Notes: generated from the sequence alone by a model not told the origin. A DNA stretch of 64,000 bases from Aquabacterium sp029268225 (GCF_037482285.1 NZ_JBBEYB010000005.1:153252-217251); one strand, 5' to 3'. Positions 35,995 through 45,189 are shown, counted from the first letter of the stretch. Translations and numbers: made by a program.

Positions 35995-37230
35995 CTATGA
36001 AGCGGACACGGGGGTCACGCCAGGGTGAAGTCCCTGATGTGCCAAGGTCTGGGCGCTCAGCTGGTGAGCCACCGTGCGAGGCAGGACCAGCAGGCGCACC
36101 AGTCGCCAGACCAGCAAGGTGGCGCCGAGGGTGTGCGCCAGGGCCGCGGCCATGGGCCAGCCCAGCACCACATTGCTCAGACCGCTGAACACCTGCCAGG
36201 CCAGCAGCCCCCACAGCCACAGGCCTTCGCGGCGCCAAGGGTGTGCGATGGTCTGGGCTTCGGGACGCCAGCGCCGCAGCGCCGCACCGTAGCACCACAG
36301 GGCCACGAGGACGACGAGGGCCATCAGCCTGTGGCTCATGTGGATGGCGGTGAGCGCGGCCATGCTGATGGGCTCACCCTGCCCGTTCTCGCCCAGCGCA
36401 CGCATCAGGTGAAAGCCATTGGCGAAGTCCATGTCAGGCCACCACTGGCCCTGGCAGGTGGGAACGTCGCTGCACACCAGCACCGCGTAGTTGGTGCTGA
36501 CCCAGCCGCCCAGCGCCACCTGGACCGCGACCAAGGCGAGCACCAGCCAGCCCCAGCGCCGCAGCGGAGCCGAAGCCCAGGCCTGCAGGTGTTCGAGGGT
36601 GCCCAGGCCGCGCTCGCTCGGCGTCGACCGGGCGCCCTCCAGCACCCGCACCTGGGCGGTCAACATCCCCACGCCGAGCAAAGCGCCCAGCAGGTGCAAG
36701 GTGACGATGATGGGTTGCAACTTGAGGGTGACCGTGAGCGCCCCGAAGGCACCCTGCGCGCACACCCACACAAAGGTGGCCGTGGCCCACCATGGCGACA
36801 AACTGCCCCGCCGGTCACGCAGCCACCATGCGGCCACCATGAGGCCGGTGATCAAGGCCCCCACACCGGTGGCCAGGTAGCGGTGGGTCATCTCGATCCA
36901 GGCCTTGCTGTGGGTGACGGGGCCATGGGGCACCGCCGCCTGCTCGGCTGCGATCTGGGCGTGCGCCGCCCAGGGACTGGTCTGGCCGTAACAGCCGGGC
37001 CAGTCGGGGCAACCCAAGCCGGAGTCGGTCAGGCGCGTGAAGGCGCCGAACACCACAAGGTCGATGGTGAGGAACAGCGTGGCCACCGTCAGGGCATGCT
37101 GCCAGGCGGGCCAGCCGGTCAGGCCCGCACGGCGGGCGCGCCACATCACGCCGCCAGCGGCCAGCAGGGCCAGCACGGCGCCGAGCAAGGCCACTTCCAG
37201 GGCGGGTGCCAGGTTGATGAGGTCGATCAT
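35995..37230 (-). CDS. ctaA: Haem A synthase (COX15/CtaA)
   Basis: A 411-residue membrane enzyme oxidising haem O to haem A for the aa3 centre. Eight helices form two four-helix halves; haem-binding His lie in EMTHRYLA, LHLLGALLG, IHMSHRLMAL and AHTLGATLL. The paired Cys in CPDWPGCYG and CSDVPTCQG match those of type 1/2 synthases. It lies 10 bases after the SCO-like gene and 24 before cyoE. Confidence 0.95.
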   Translation of the reverse strand: MIDLINLAPALEVALLGAVLALLAAGGVMWRARRAGLTGWPAWQHALTVATLFLTIDLVVFGAFTRLTDSGLGCPDWPGCYGQTSPWAAHAQIAAEQAAVPHGPVTHSKAWIEMTHRYLATGVGALITGLMVAAWWLRDRRGSLSPWWATATFVWVCAQGAFGALTVTLKLQPIIVTLHLLGALLGVGMLTAQVRVLEGARSTPSERGLGTLEHLQAWASAPLRRWGWLVLALVAVQVALGGWVSTNYAVLVCSDVPTCQGQWWPDMDFANGFHLMRALGENGQGEPISMAALTAIHMSHRLMALVVLVALWCYGAALRRWRPEAQTIAHPWRREGLWLWGLLAWQVFSGLSNVVLGWPMAAALAHTLGATLLVWRLVRLLVLPRTVAHQLSAQTLAHQGLHPGVTPVSAS

Positions 37231-37240
37231 GCGAGGGCCC

Positions 37241-37924
37241 TCAGCGTCCGGCCTCGTCCCAAGACTCGTTGGCCTTGAGCAGGCGCATCAGATCCTTCTT
37301 GACGCGCGCCGGGTCGGCATCGGCCGGGAAGCGCATCATCCAGTCGCCCTTGGGGTCCACGAGGTACAGGTGGCTGCTCAGCGTCTGACCCACGTCCGGT
37401 TGCAGCCATTGCGACAGGCGACTGGCATCGACCCGCAGCGTCCAGGCCTGGGCCAGCGCGGGCAGCAAGGCGGGCCGCACCTCGGCCTGGTCCGGGATCA
37501 GCCAGACGCGGTCGACGCGGTCCTTGTCACGGCCCAGCGCCTCGCGCAACTGGCGCTGCAGGTAGAGTTGGCGCTCACACGCGGCATCGCAGGCACCACC
37601 GGCCACGCTGACCAGCAGCCATTGACCTTGCAAGGCCTGGGGTGCCACGGTCTGGCCTTGCAGGTTGGTGAAGCTCAAGCCCTTCTCGGCGCTCATGGGC
37701 TTGGGCGGGGTGATGAGGGTGCCGTGGTTGGTGCGACCCTGGGGCTTGATGACGTAGTAGCTCAGGTAGGAGGCCACGACGGGAGCGGCGCAGACGGCCC
37801 AGATGAGCAGCATCTTGAGCCGTCCCATGCGCGTGCGCTGCGCGGCCGAGGCGCCCGCCGCGGGCAGGCTGTGGACGCTCAGTTGCAGCATGGGGTTGGG
37901 AGAAGTGGCGTCAGGAGGCGGCAT
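37241..37924 (-). CDS. Membrane-tethered SCO-like thioredoxin-fold protein of the oxidase operon
   Basis: A 227-residue protein with one N-terminal helix (MLLIWAVCAAPVVASYLSYYVI) and a periplasmic domain resembling SCO: TNLQGQTVAPQALQGQWLLV, a CxxxC motif (CDAAC), and a C-terminal SHLYLVDPKGDWMMRF. The His that SCO proteins use as third copper ligand is not obvious. Such genes sit between surf1 and ctaA in many Burkholderiales; the function is unproven but likely in copper or redox handling for the oxidase. The ATG at 37924 overlaps the surf1 end by 14 bases. Confidence 0.78.
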   Translation of the reverse strand: MPPPDATSPNPMLQLSVHSLPAAGASAAQRTRMGRLKMLLIWAVCAAPVVASYLSYYVIKPQGRTNHGTLITPPKPMSAEKGLSFTNLQGQTVAPQALQGQWLLVSVAGGACDAACERQLYLQRQLREALGRDKDRVDRVWLIPDQAEVRPALLPALAQAWTLRVDASRLSQWLQPDVGQTLSSHLYLVDPKGDWMMRFPADADPARVKKDLMRLLKANESWDEAGR

Positions 37925-38756
37925 GGTGGGCACTTCGGGCAAGGCGTCGGGCCAGACGCCGGGGACGGAGGAACTGGAACCACAAGGTCAAACCACCCGC
38001 CACCGCCGACAAGGCAAACCACTGCGCGGCATAGGCCAGGTGCTTGTCTCGCCCCAGATCGGGGGCGGCCCATTGGCGGCTCAAGACGGCAGGAGCGGTG
38101 GAGGCGTTGGGTGAACGCTCAGCCTCAGCTTGCACCTGAAGCACTGCACCGGGAAGCGGGGATTGCCCCAGCCAGGCTTGCCAGAACGCGGCATCGACGT
38201 TCTGACGGATCAGGGGCTGAGGTCTGGTGCTCGTGACGGCGTCGCCACCGGCAGCGACAGGCAGCGGCTCGGCGCCCAACTGGTACACGCGCGAGACCGA
38301 GGCCACCACCCGTCCTGGCACCGTGACGAGGCCCGTTGCGGTGGGCAGATCGGGAACGTGCAGACGATCGTGTGCATGGCGGGGCACCCAGCCACGCTGC
38401 ACAAGCAGCATACGGCCATCGCACAAGCTGCCCGGTGCGTGCAGACGCAAGGGTGTGACCACCTCGAAGCCCGTACGTCCCTGTTGAGTACGGTTGTCGA
38501 GCCAGACAGTGCGTTCGGGGAGCCAGGTGCCAGTGAGCTGGGCCGGACGCTGCACGGGCAAGGCCTCGGCGGATCGCCCGTCGCAAGGCCAATCGGCCGA
38601 CTGCCAGGCTGGCAGCTGCTGGCGGGTTGTGAGCAACGCCTGGGCCTGCTGCTTTTCATCGGCGCGGCGCAGTTGCCATTGCCCGAGCGAGGCGGTCACC
38701 AGCACCGTCGCGGCACCGGCCACACAGGCGATGAGACGTGAGGTACCTGGGGTCAT
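37911..38756 (-). CDS. SURF1-family oxidase assembly protein
   Basis: A 281-residue SURF1 homologue with a membrane helix at each end (LIACVAGAATVLVTASLGQWQLRRA and YAAQWFALSAVAGGLTLWFQFL) and a periplasmic loop. The first helix carries the LGxWQLxRxxEK signature, followed later by VQRGWVPR and the terminal YAAQWF. SURF1 helps insert haem A into subunit I. It overlaps the SCO-like gene and starts opposite the divergent DUF2909 gene. The ATG at 38756 gives the standard N-terminus. Confidence 0.92.
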   Translation of the reverse strand: MTPGTSRLIACVAGAATVLVTASLGQWQLRRADEKQQAQALLTTRQQLPAWQSADWPCDGRSAEALPVQRPAQLTGTWLPERTVWLDNRTQQGRTGFEVVTPLRLHAPGSLCDGRMLLVQRGWVPRHAHDRLHVPDLPTATGLVTVPGRVVASVSRVYQLGAEPLPVAAGGDAVTSTRPQPLIRQNVDAAFWQAWLGQSPLPGAVLQVQAEAERSPNASTAPAVLSRQWAAPDLGRDKHLAYAAQWFALSAVAGGLTLWFQFLRPRRLARRLARSAHHAAS

Positions 38757-38798
38757 CTCGCTGTGCCGGCCAGAGTGGCACGCCCATAATCGGGTCGC

Positions 38799-39020
38799 AT
38801 GAAATGGATCCTCGCTCTGGCCCTGGTGGCCATCGTCGCCGCCTTGGCCCTGGCCGGTCGGGCCATGTTGCGCAACCCTGCGTCCAGCACACCAGCGCCC
38901 CGCCGCATGATGCGGGCACTGGCCTGGCGGGTGGGGCTCTCCGTGGCCTTGTTCGTCTTCATCTGGGTTGCGTATCAACTCGGCTGGATTCAACCGACGG
39001 GGCTGCCCATCGACCGGTAA
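38799..39020 (+). CDS. Twin-transmembrane protein (DUF2909)
   Basis: A 73-residue protein with two membrane helices (ILALALVAIVAALALAGRAML and VGLSVALFVFIWVAYQLGWIQPTG) joined by a short basic loop. This matches the small twin-transmembrane family located beside cox genes in proteobacteria. It lies alone on the plus strand inside the minus-strand oxidase operon, between coxC and surf1, so it splits the operon or has its own promoter. Role unknown. Confidence 0.85.
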   Translation: MKWILALALVAIVAALALAGRAMLRNPASSTPAPRRMMRALAWRVGLSVALFVFIWVAYQLGWIQPTGLPIDR

Positions 39021-39080
39021 GCCGATAGGGCATGCCGCTTCTGGAGACGGCATCGGTTGAATCGTGTGAACCGCGCGCCA

Positions 39081-39965
39081 TCAGGTCCAGTAAACGACCA
39101 CATACAGGCCCAGCCAGACCACATCCACGAAGTGCCAGTACCAAGCCGCACCTTCGAAGCCGAAGTGTCGCTCGGGCGTGAAGTGGCCTTTCTGCAGGCG
39201 CAGGGTGATGAACAGCAGCATCAAGGCGCCCACGAACACATGCAGACCGTGGAAACCGGTGAGCATGAAGAAGGTAGAGCCGTAGATGCCCGAAGACAGC
39301 TTGAGGTTCAGGTGGGTGTAGGCCTCGTAGTACTCATAGCCTTGCAAGCCCAGGAACAAGGCACCCAGCAAGACCGTGATCCACATGAAGCCGATCGTTT
39401 TGGCACGCTGGTTGGCCAGCAAGGCGTGGTGCGCGATGGTGAGGGTGACACCCGAGGTCAACAGCAAGGCGGTGTTGATGGTGGGCAGAGGCCAGGGACC
39501 CATGGTGCGGAAAGGCTCGACCGTGCCCGCGGGCGAGGCGGTGTAACCCGGCGCATCCGACGGCCAGATGGCCTTGAAGTCAGGCCACAGCAAGGCATTG
39601 TCGATGCTGCCCAGGTTCGGGATCACATGCATGCGCGCCCAGTAAAGGGCGCCAAAGAAGGCCCCGAAGAACATCACCTCAGAGAAGATGAACCAGGCCA
39701 TGGCCCAGCGGTAGGACACGTCGATGCGCTGGCTGTAGAGCCCGCTTTCGCTCTCGCGTATGGCATCGCCAAACCACTGCGTGAGCACCACCGCCCACCA
39801 CAGCAGGCCAAAGGCCAGCGAATATGCCCCCCAGCCCACGCCATTGACCCACTGCCCGGCCCCGAGGATGACAAAGAACAGGCCGATGGATGCCATCACC
39901 GGATGACGGGAAGGCCCAGGCACAAAGTAGTACGGGGCTTGTCCTTTGGGAACCGCTGTCGACAT
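39081..39965 (-). CDS. coxC: Cytochrome c oxidase subunit III
   Basis: A 294-residue membrane subunit with seven helices that stabilises the aa3 core and lines its oxygen/proton paths. Seen are YYFVPGPSRHPVMASIG, the MFFGAFFGALYW segment, LTGFHGLHVFVGALML and the C-terminal WYWHFVDVVWLGLYVVVYW, all standard. It follows DUF2970 by 21 bases. Confidence 0.97.
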   Translation of the reverse strand: MSTAVPKGQAPYYFVPGPSRHPVMASIGLFFVILGAGQWVNGVGWGAYSLAFGLLWWAVVLTQWFGDAIRESESGLYSQRIDVSYRWAMAWFIFSEVMFFGAFFGALYWARMHVIPNLGSIDNALLWPDFKAIWPSDAPGYTASPAGTVEPFRTMGPWPLPTINTALLLTSGVTLTIAHHALLANQRAKTIGFMWITVLLGALFLGLQGYEYYEAYTHLNLKLSSGIYGSTFFMLTGFHGLHVFVGALMLLFITLRLQKGHFTPERHFGFEGAAWYWHFVDVVWLGLYVVVYWT

Positions 39966-39986
39966 GTTGTGCTCCTCGACTGACTT

Positions 39987-40217
39987 TCACTGAGCGACGC
40001 CGCTGGCGATGATCCATCGCACCAGCCACACCAACCCCAACACAAACACCAGGGCGGCCAACACCCCGGCAACGATGACGTGCACCGGATTGATCCGGGC
40101 CACGTCCTGTGCGTAGTCACTGGACTTGCGCACCCCGAAAAACGACCACGCCACCGCCTTGAGCGTCTGCCAGAACGAGCCGGGACGCTGAGACGCCTGG
40201 CGCAGGTCTTCGCTCAT
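39987..40217 (-). CDS. DUF2970 small membrane protein
   Basis: A 76-residue protein with an amphipathic N-terminus and one membrane helix near the C-terminus (VHVIVAGVLAALVFVLGLVWLVRW). The block FWQTLKAVAWSFFGVRKSSDY is the DUF2970 signature. It lies between ctaG (4-base overlap) and coxC, its usual place in betaproteobacterial oxidase operons. Function unknown; probably oxidase assembly. Confidence 0.88.
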   Translation of the reverse strand: MSEDLRQASQRPGSFWQTLKAVAWSFFGVRKSSDYAQDVARINPVHVIVAGVLAALVFVLGLVWLVRWIIASGVAQ

Positions 40218-40864
40218 ACCGCCCCCTTGGGTGCGGCCGGCACTTTGCCGCCCACCTCGAAGAAGGTGTAGGACAGCGTGATGGTGGCCACGTCTTTGGG
40301 CAGCTTGGGATCGATGACGAAGGTGACCGGCCACTGCTTGCTCTCACCCGGCTTGAGCGTGTGCTCAGCAAAGCAGAAGCACTCCATCTTGTTGAAATGC
40401 GAAGTGGCCTGCTTGGGTGCGTAGCTAGGGATGGCTTGCGCTGCCATGGCGCGGGGCTGACGGTTACGAAACTCGTACATCACCGTCATCAACTCGCCTG
40501 GATGGACCTGCACTGAGCGGACCGCGGGCTTGAAATCCCAGGGGCCGCGCACGTTGGCATCGAACTCGATGGTGATGGTGCGGCTGCGGTCCACCTGCGT
40601 GTTGGGCGGGATGGACGAGGTGGCACCCGGAATTTGCCGGTCACCCAGGCTCAGCACATTGATGCCGAGCGCCGCACAAATGTGACGGTACATCGGCACC
40701 ATCGCGTAGCCAAAGCCAAACATCAGCATGGTGATGAGGGCGAGCTTGCCCACCATGGCGACGTTGGCCCGCTGCAGCGCCACGCGCACCCGAGCGTGCC
40801 GTCTACGTGGCGCCTTCGCGATATGAGGGGCCTGCGGGGTTGGGGAGGCGGTCGGGTCGGACAT
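40214..40864 (-). CDS. ctaG: Cytochrome c oxidase assembly protein CtaG/Cox11
   Basis: A 216-residue copper chaperone that delivers CuB to subunit I. One N-terminal helix (LALITMLMFGFGYAMVPMYRHICAALGIN) anchors an Ig-like periplasmic domain with the copper motif ECFCF and the following EHTLKPGE, and the closing LSYTFFEV. The ATG at 40864 is preferred over one 18 bases earlier. It overlaps the DUF2970 start by 4 bases. Confidence 0.95.
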   Translation of the reverse strand: MSDPTASPTPQAPHIAKAPRRRHARVRVALQRANVAMVGKLALITMLMFGFGYAMVPMYRHICAALGINVLSLGDRQIPGATSSIPPNTQVDRSRTITIEFDANVRGPWDFKPAVRSVQVHPGELMTVMYEFRNRQPRAMAAQAIPSYAPKQATSHFNKMECFCFAEHTLKPGESKQWPVTFVIDPKLPKDVATITLSYTFFEVGGKVPAAPKGAV

Positions 40865-40898
40865 GCGAGGGCTCGGGCGCAAACGTGAGGGCGTGGGC

Positions 40899-41027
40899 TC
40901 AGTGCGAAGACAGCAGCATGATCTTGGCCACGAACCCGAGGAAGAATGTGGCGGCCACCGAGGCCAGGATCAGCGCCAGACGCACATTGCGACGTCGGCC
41001 CAGTTTGATGGAAGGTGTGACACTCAT
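40899..41027 (-). CDS. Small cytochrome oxidase assembly protein, 42 residues
   Basis: A 42-residue single-helix protein: a basic N-terminus (MSVTPSIKLGRRRNVR) followed by a membrane helix (LALILASVAATFFLGFVAKI). Its position between ctaD and ctaG, and its shape, match the small oxidase-assembly protein of Burkholderiales. A Shine-Dalgarno (AGGAGCCCGCC) sits just before the ATG. Gaps are 41 bases to ctaD and 34 to ctaG. Confidence 0.8.
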   Translation of the reverse strand: MSVTPSIKLGRRRNVRLALILASVAATFFLGFVAKIMLLSSH

Positions 41028-41068
41028 GGCGGGCTCCTCATCCGGTTTTCAGGCGACACGACCTGTGT

Positions 41069-42691
41069 TCAGCCAATCACACGCGTGGCCGACGGATCCA
41101 ATTTGGGCGGGGTCTCGAAGGTGTGGAACGGCGCCGGAGAAGGCACCTCCCACTCCAGGCCTTCGGCGCCTTCCCAGGGCTTGGCCGGGGCGGGCTCGCC
41201 CTTGCCACGCATCGCCGGGATCAGTACGCCGAAGATGAAGTAGACCTGTGCAAAGCCGAAGGCGAAGGCGCCGATGGAGGCCACCGCATTGAAGTCGGCA
41301 AACTGCATGGGGTAGTCGGCGTAGCGACGCGGCATGCCCGCCAGCCCCAGGAAGTGCATCGGGAAGAAGGTGATGTTGAAGGCAATCAGCGACCACCAGA
41401 AGTGCAGCTTGCCCTTCCACTCCGGCACCATCACGCCGGTCCACTTCGGCGCCCAGTAGTAGAAGGCGGCAAAGAGCGCAAACAATGAGCCCGCCACCAG
41501 CACGTAGTGAAAGTGCGCGACCACGTAGTAGGTGTCCTGGATCTGGATGTCGATGGGTGCGACTGAGCAGATCAGGCCCGTGAAGCCGCCCATCGTGAAG
41601 ACGAAGATGAAGCCCACCGACCACAGCATCGGGCTCTCGAAGGTCATCGAGCCGCGCCACATGGTGGCCACCCAGTTGAAGATCTTCACGCCTGTGGGCA
41701 CCGAGATCAGCATGGTGGCGTACATGAAGAAGAGCTGGCCGGTGACGGGCATGCCGGTGGCGAACATGTGGTGCGCCCACACGATGAAGCTCAAGATGGC
41801 GATGGACGCGGTGGCGTACACCATGGAGGTGTAGCCGAACAGGCGCTTGCGGGCGAAGGCCGGCACGATCTGGCTGATGATGCCGAAGGCCGGCAAGATC
41901 ATGATGTAGACCTCGGGGTGGCCAAAGAACCAGAAGATGTGCTGGTACATGACCGGGTCACCGCCACCGGCCGGGTTGAAGAAGCTGGTGCCGAAATGGC
42001 GATCTGTCAGCGTCATCGTGATGGCCCCGGCCAGCACCGGCATCACGGCGATCAGCAGGTAGGCGGTGATCAGCCAGGTCCAGGCAAACATCGGCATCTT
42101 CATCAGCGTCATGCCCGGCGCGCGCATGTTCAAGATGGTCACGATGATGTTGATCGAGCCCATGATGGACGAGGCGCCCAGCAGGTGCATGGCGAAGATG
42201 CCTGCGTCCATCGACGGCCCCATCTGCAGGGTCAGCGGCGCGTACAGCGTCCAGCCCGCAGCCGGTGCGCCACCGGGCATGAAAAAGGAGCCCACCAGCA
42301 GGCAGGCTGCCGGAATCATCAGCCAGAAGCTGAAGTTGTTCATGCGCGCAAAGGCCATGTCGGAAGCGCCGATCTGCAGCGGCAGCATCCAGTTGGCCAT
42401 GCCCACGAAGGCCGGCATGATGGCCCCGAACACCATGATGATGCCGTGCATGGTGGTGAGCTGGTTGAACAGTTCGGGGTTGACCAGTTGCAGCCCGGGC
42501 TGGAACAGCTCGGCGCGAATGCCCAGCGCCAACACCCCACCGATCATCAGCATGGTCAGCGAGAACAGCAGGTACAACGTGCCGATGTCCTTGTGGTTGG
42601 TGGCGAACACCCAGCGCCGCCAGCCATGCGGGTGGCCGTGGTCATCGTGGGTGTGGTCACCGTGGCCGGCGTGATCCAGAACTGCGCTCAT
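41069..42691 (-). CDS. ctaD: Cytochrome c oxidase subunit I
   Basis: A 540-residue catalytic subunit with 12 helices holding haem a, haem a3 and CuB. The ligands are clear: TTMHGIIM (haem a), WFFGHPEVYIMILP with the cross-linked His/Tyr of CuB, AHHMF (two CuB His), and VVAHFHYVL (haem a3 and haem a His). The D-channel start and K-channel Lys region (MFFMYATMLISVPTGVKIFNW) are typical of A-type oxidases. It follows coxB by 40 bases. Confidence 0.98.
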   Translation of the reverse strand: MSAVLDHAGHGDHTHDDHGHPHGWRRWVFATNHKDIGTLYLLFSLTMLMIGGVLALGIRAELFQPGLQLVNPELFNQLTTMHGIIMVFGAIMPAFVGMANWMLPLQIGASDMAFARMNNFSFWLMIPAACLLVGSFFMPGGAPAAGWTLYAPLTLQMGPSMDAGIFAMHLLGASSIMGSINIIVTILNMRAPGMTLMKMPMFAWTWLITAYLLIAVMPVLAGAITMTLTDRHFGTSFFNPAGGGDPVMYQHIFWFFGHPEVYIMILPAFGIISQIVPAFARKRLFGYTSMVYATASIAILSFIVWAHHMFATGMPVTGQLFFMYATMLISVPTGVKIFNWVATMWRGSMTFESPMLWSVGFIFVFTMGGFTGLICSVAPIDIQIQDTYYVVAHFHYVLVAGSLFALFAAFYYWAPKWTGVMVPEWKGKLHFWWSLIAFNITFFPMHFLGLAGMPRRYADYPMQFADFNAVASIGAFAFGFAQVYFIFGVLIPAMRGKGEPAPAKPWEGAEGLEWEVPSPAPFHTFETPPKLDPSATRVIG

Positions 42692-42731
42692 GGAAAGTCC
42701 TTTCCTGATCCTGTGGGGTCTGAGGCCTGGT

Positions 42732-43937
42732 TCACTTGCGCGCAGCCATCACGGCGGCGGGCTGCACGACCTGCCCGGTCTTGTTGGACCAGTGGTTCTT
42801 GGTATAGGTGATGACCGCGGCAATCTCGGTGTCCGACAGCTGGCGCCAGGCCGGCATCAAGTTGTTGTTCTGCCCGTTGAGCAGCACATGGATCTGCTTG
42901 CCCACATCGGCGTCCAGCACCACGGGTGAGCCATCGAGCGGCTTGATGGCGCCCGCGCCCTTGCCGTTGGGCTGATGGCAGGCCGCGCAGTTGGCCGCGT
43001 AGACCTTCTCGCCACGCGCCATCAGGTCGTCCTGCGTCCAGACCTTGTTGGGGTCATCGGCCTTCGCCTGCATGGCCTTGTGCTGCTCGGCCACCCAGGC
43101 GGCATAGTCCTCGGCAGTCAGCACACGCACATGGATAGGCATATAGGCGTGCTCCTTGCCGCACAGCTCAGCACATTGCCCGTAGTAATCCCCCACCTTC
43201 TCGGCACGGAACCAAGTGTCGCGCACGAAGCCGGGGATCGCGTCCTGCTTGATGCCGAAGGCCGGCACCATGAAGGAGTGGATCACGTCATTGGCGGTGG
43301 TGATGATGCGGATCTTGCGGTCGACCGGTACCACCAGCGGGTTGTCCACCTTGAGCAGGTAGTTGTCACCTTGGGGCGTGCCGGCGTCGGACAGGGCGCG
43401 TTGCGAGGCGTCGAGCGTGGACAGCATCGAGATGCCCTCGCCCTCGCCCTTGAGGTAGTCATAGCCCCACTTCCACTGGTAGCCGGTGGCCTTGATCGTG
43501 AGGTCGGCGTTGGTGGTGTCTTTCTGGGCCACGACCACCTTGGTGGCGGGCAAGGCCATGCCGATCACGATGATGAAGGGGATGACGGTCCAGATGATCT
43601 CGACCGTGGTCGATTCGTGGAAGTCGGCCGGCTTGGCGCCCTTGGACTTGCGGTGCTTGAAGATGGCGTAGAACATGACGCCAAACACGCCGACGAAGAT
43701 GGCCCCACAGATGTAGAGCATCATGTAGTGCAACCACTGCTGCTCGGCGGCGATGCGGGTGGCGGGCGGGTGCAGGTCGAGCTGCCGCACCGCAGGGCCG
43801 CCAGGCAGGTCATTGACCGCCCAACTGGCTTGCACCATCAGAAGCAGCAAGCTCCCGACGGCTTGGCGCCTCAAGGAAGACAGGCGTGATGCCCAGGACC
43901 CAAACGAACGAACTGCAAACCCGGGCACATAGCTCAT
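42732..43937 (-). CDS. coxB: Cytochrome c oxidase subunit II with fused cytochrome c
   Basis: A 401-residue subunit II. A signal peptide and two helices (YMMLYICGAIFVGVFGVMFYAI and IIWTVIPFIIVIGMALPATK) precede the cupredoxin domain with the complete CuA motif CAELCGKEHAYM. A C-terminal class I cytochrome c domain follows, with CAACH and the axial Met in LMPAW, so the enzyme is caa3-like and may take electrons without a soluble donor. The ATG at 43937 gives the natural signal peptide. It is the first gene of the oxidase operon; its promoter should lie in 43938-44157. Confidence 0.96.
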   Translation of the reverse strand: MSYVPGFAVRSFGSWASRLSSLRRQAVGSLLLLMVQASWAVNDLPGGPAVRQLDLHPPATRIAAEQQWLHYMMLYICGAIFVGVFGVMFYAIFKHRKSKGAKPADFHESTTVEIIWTVIPFIIVIGMALPATKVVVAQKDTTNADLTIKATGYQWKWGYDYLKGEGEGISMLSTLDASQRALSDAGTPQGDNYLLKVDNPLVVPVDRKIRIITTANDVIHSFMVPAFGIKQDAIPGFVRDTWFRAEKVGDYYGQCAELCGKEHAYMPIHVRVLTAEDYAAWVAEQHKAMQAKADDPNKVWTQDDLMARGEKVYAANCAACHQPNGKGAGAIKPLDGSPVVLDADVGKQIHVLLNGQNNNLMPAWRQLSDTEIAAVITYTKNHWSNKTGQVVQPAAVMAARK

Positions 43938-43976
43938 GTCTTGACTCGTCGTGGTTGAACGGGGTCTGTGCGACCC

Positions 43977-44011
43977 GTACACGGCAGAGGGATCCCCGGA
44001 CTGCCGTACAC
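43977..44011. promoter_or_regulatory. Imperfect inverted repeat in the coxB leader
   Basis: Arms of 11 bases (GTACACGGCAG and CTGCCGTACAC, 9 pairs) flank a 13-base loop 40 bases upstream of the coxB ATG. It could fold in the leader RNA or bind a regulator. No matching known operator is recognised. Confidence 0.3.
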
Positions 44012-44157
44012 CGCCCCACCCGCGCTGCCATGTGCAACGCAAGGCGTTCAACCCATTCTAGTCAGCGGTTTGCGCTACCTCAACCGCGAATCGGCGCTTC
44101 CATGCTATGAATTACCCGTGGTTGACGTCAGAACGCACCACGGTGTGTCGGCATGTA

Positions 44158-45117
44158 TCAAGCCGGCTTGTCACCCTGGCGGATCATGCGCTTCATGTCC
44201 TGCAGCGACACGCGCGCCTCGGCTTCCACCTTGATGCGGGGCGTGGGCTTGATGGCGTGACCGTACACCAACTCGATGGTCAGGCCCAGGCGGCCATCGG
44301 GTCGCATCAGGCGCTCGCGCAAAACATCGAGCAGACGCTGACGCCAACGCGGTGTGCGCAAACCGGCGAAGCGGCCTTGGGCCACATTGCCGCCCCAGGT
44401 GCGCAACTCGGCCAGCAAGGCCTCGGGCGTTTCCCAGGTCAGGGTCAGGCGCTCCATGTCCATCACCGGGTCGGCAAAGCCGGCCTGCACCAGCTCATCA
44501 CCCAGGTCGTGCATGTCGATGAAATCGATGGTGGGCAGGGGCCACTCCAGCGCGGCGTACACGGCACGCAGTTCACGGGCGGTGTCCGGCCCCAGACCGG
44601 AGCACATCAGAAAGCCCCCCACCGCCAGATGTTCGTGCCAGCGGCGCATCAAGCCTGAGAGGTCGGCCGTGGCATGCAAGGTCATGTTGGCCCACAGCAT
44701 GTCGGCGCCATCGGCACCGTCACGCCGCCAAGGCACGTCGGCCGGCACGGGCTCGACATGGGCCTGAGGCACATCCCGGCGCCACAGCTTGCGCCAATCG
44801 CGCGGCGCCGTCTCGGCCAGTTGGGTCTGGCTGCGTTGGGCCAGTTCGCCCGAGGGCTCGACCACCCAGCGCTGGGCCTGGGGGTACTGCGCCCGCACCA
44901 GCTCCGCGCCCGCCCCCAGAAAGGCCGACCAATCGATCCAGGTCTTGGGCTGCAAGCGGATCGGTGCGAGCTTGGCGGCGAGGCGACGCGCCACTTCCTG
45001 ATGGAGCCAGGGTGCCTCGGGCAAAGCAGCCAGGCGCCGCGTCTGGCGCTGCAAGGCATGACGGTGGGGAGCGCAGGCGGGCGGGGCCGACGGGGCGGCG
45101 GGAGAGGAGTCGGACAT
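44158..45117 (-). CDS. bioC: BioC-like malonyl-ACP methyltransferase
   Basis: A 319-residue class I methyltransferase. The best family features are in the second half: LWANMTLHATADL, a segment like RWHEHLAVGGFLMCSGLGPDTARELR, and the end ELVYGHAIKP, which match BioC, the enzyme that methylates malonyl-ACP to start biotin synthesis. The SAM loop, normally DLGCGxG, is degenerate here (IDWSAFLGAGAEL), so activity is uncertain. No other bio gene is nearby; comF lies divergent. The ATG at 45117 is chosen because upstream codons are unlike the family. Confidence 0.65.
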   Translation of the reverse strand: MSDSSPAAPSAPPACAPHRHALQRQTRRLAALPEAPWLHQEVARRLAAKLAPIRLQPKTWIDWSAFLGAGAELVRAQYPQAQRWVVEPSGELAQRSQTQLAETAPRDWRKLWRRDVPQAHVEPVPADVPWRRDGADGADMLWANMTLHATADLSGLMRRWHEHLAVGGFLMCSGLGPDTARELRAVYAALEWPLPTIDFIDMHDLGDELVQAGFADPVMDMERLTLTWETPEALLAELRTWGGNVAQGRFAGLRTPRWRQRLLDVLRERLMRPDGRLGLTIELVYGHAIKPTPRIKVEAEARVSLQDMKRMIRQGDKPA

Positions 45118-45189
45118 GGGATGAAAAGGCGCTGAAGCCCCCACTGCGGGCGATGGCGCACGCTCGGGGTGCGTCAGTATATTGAGGCC

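Noticed and set aside
39021..39080. Terminator between the DUF2909 gene and coxC
   Set aside because: Only a 6-base stem (ATGCCG/CGGCAT) with a long loop and no T run.
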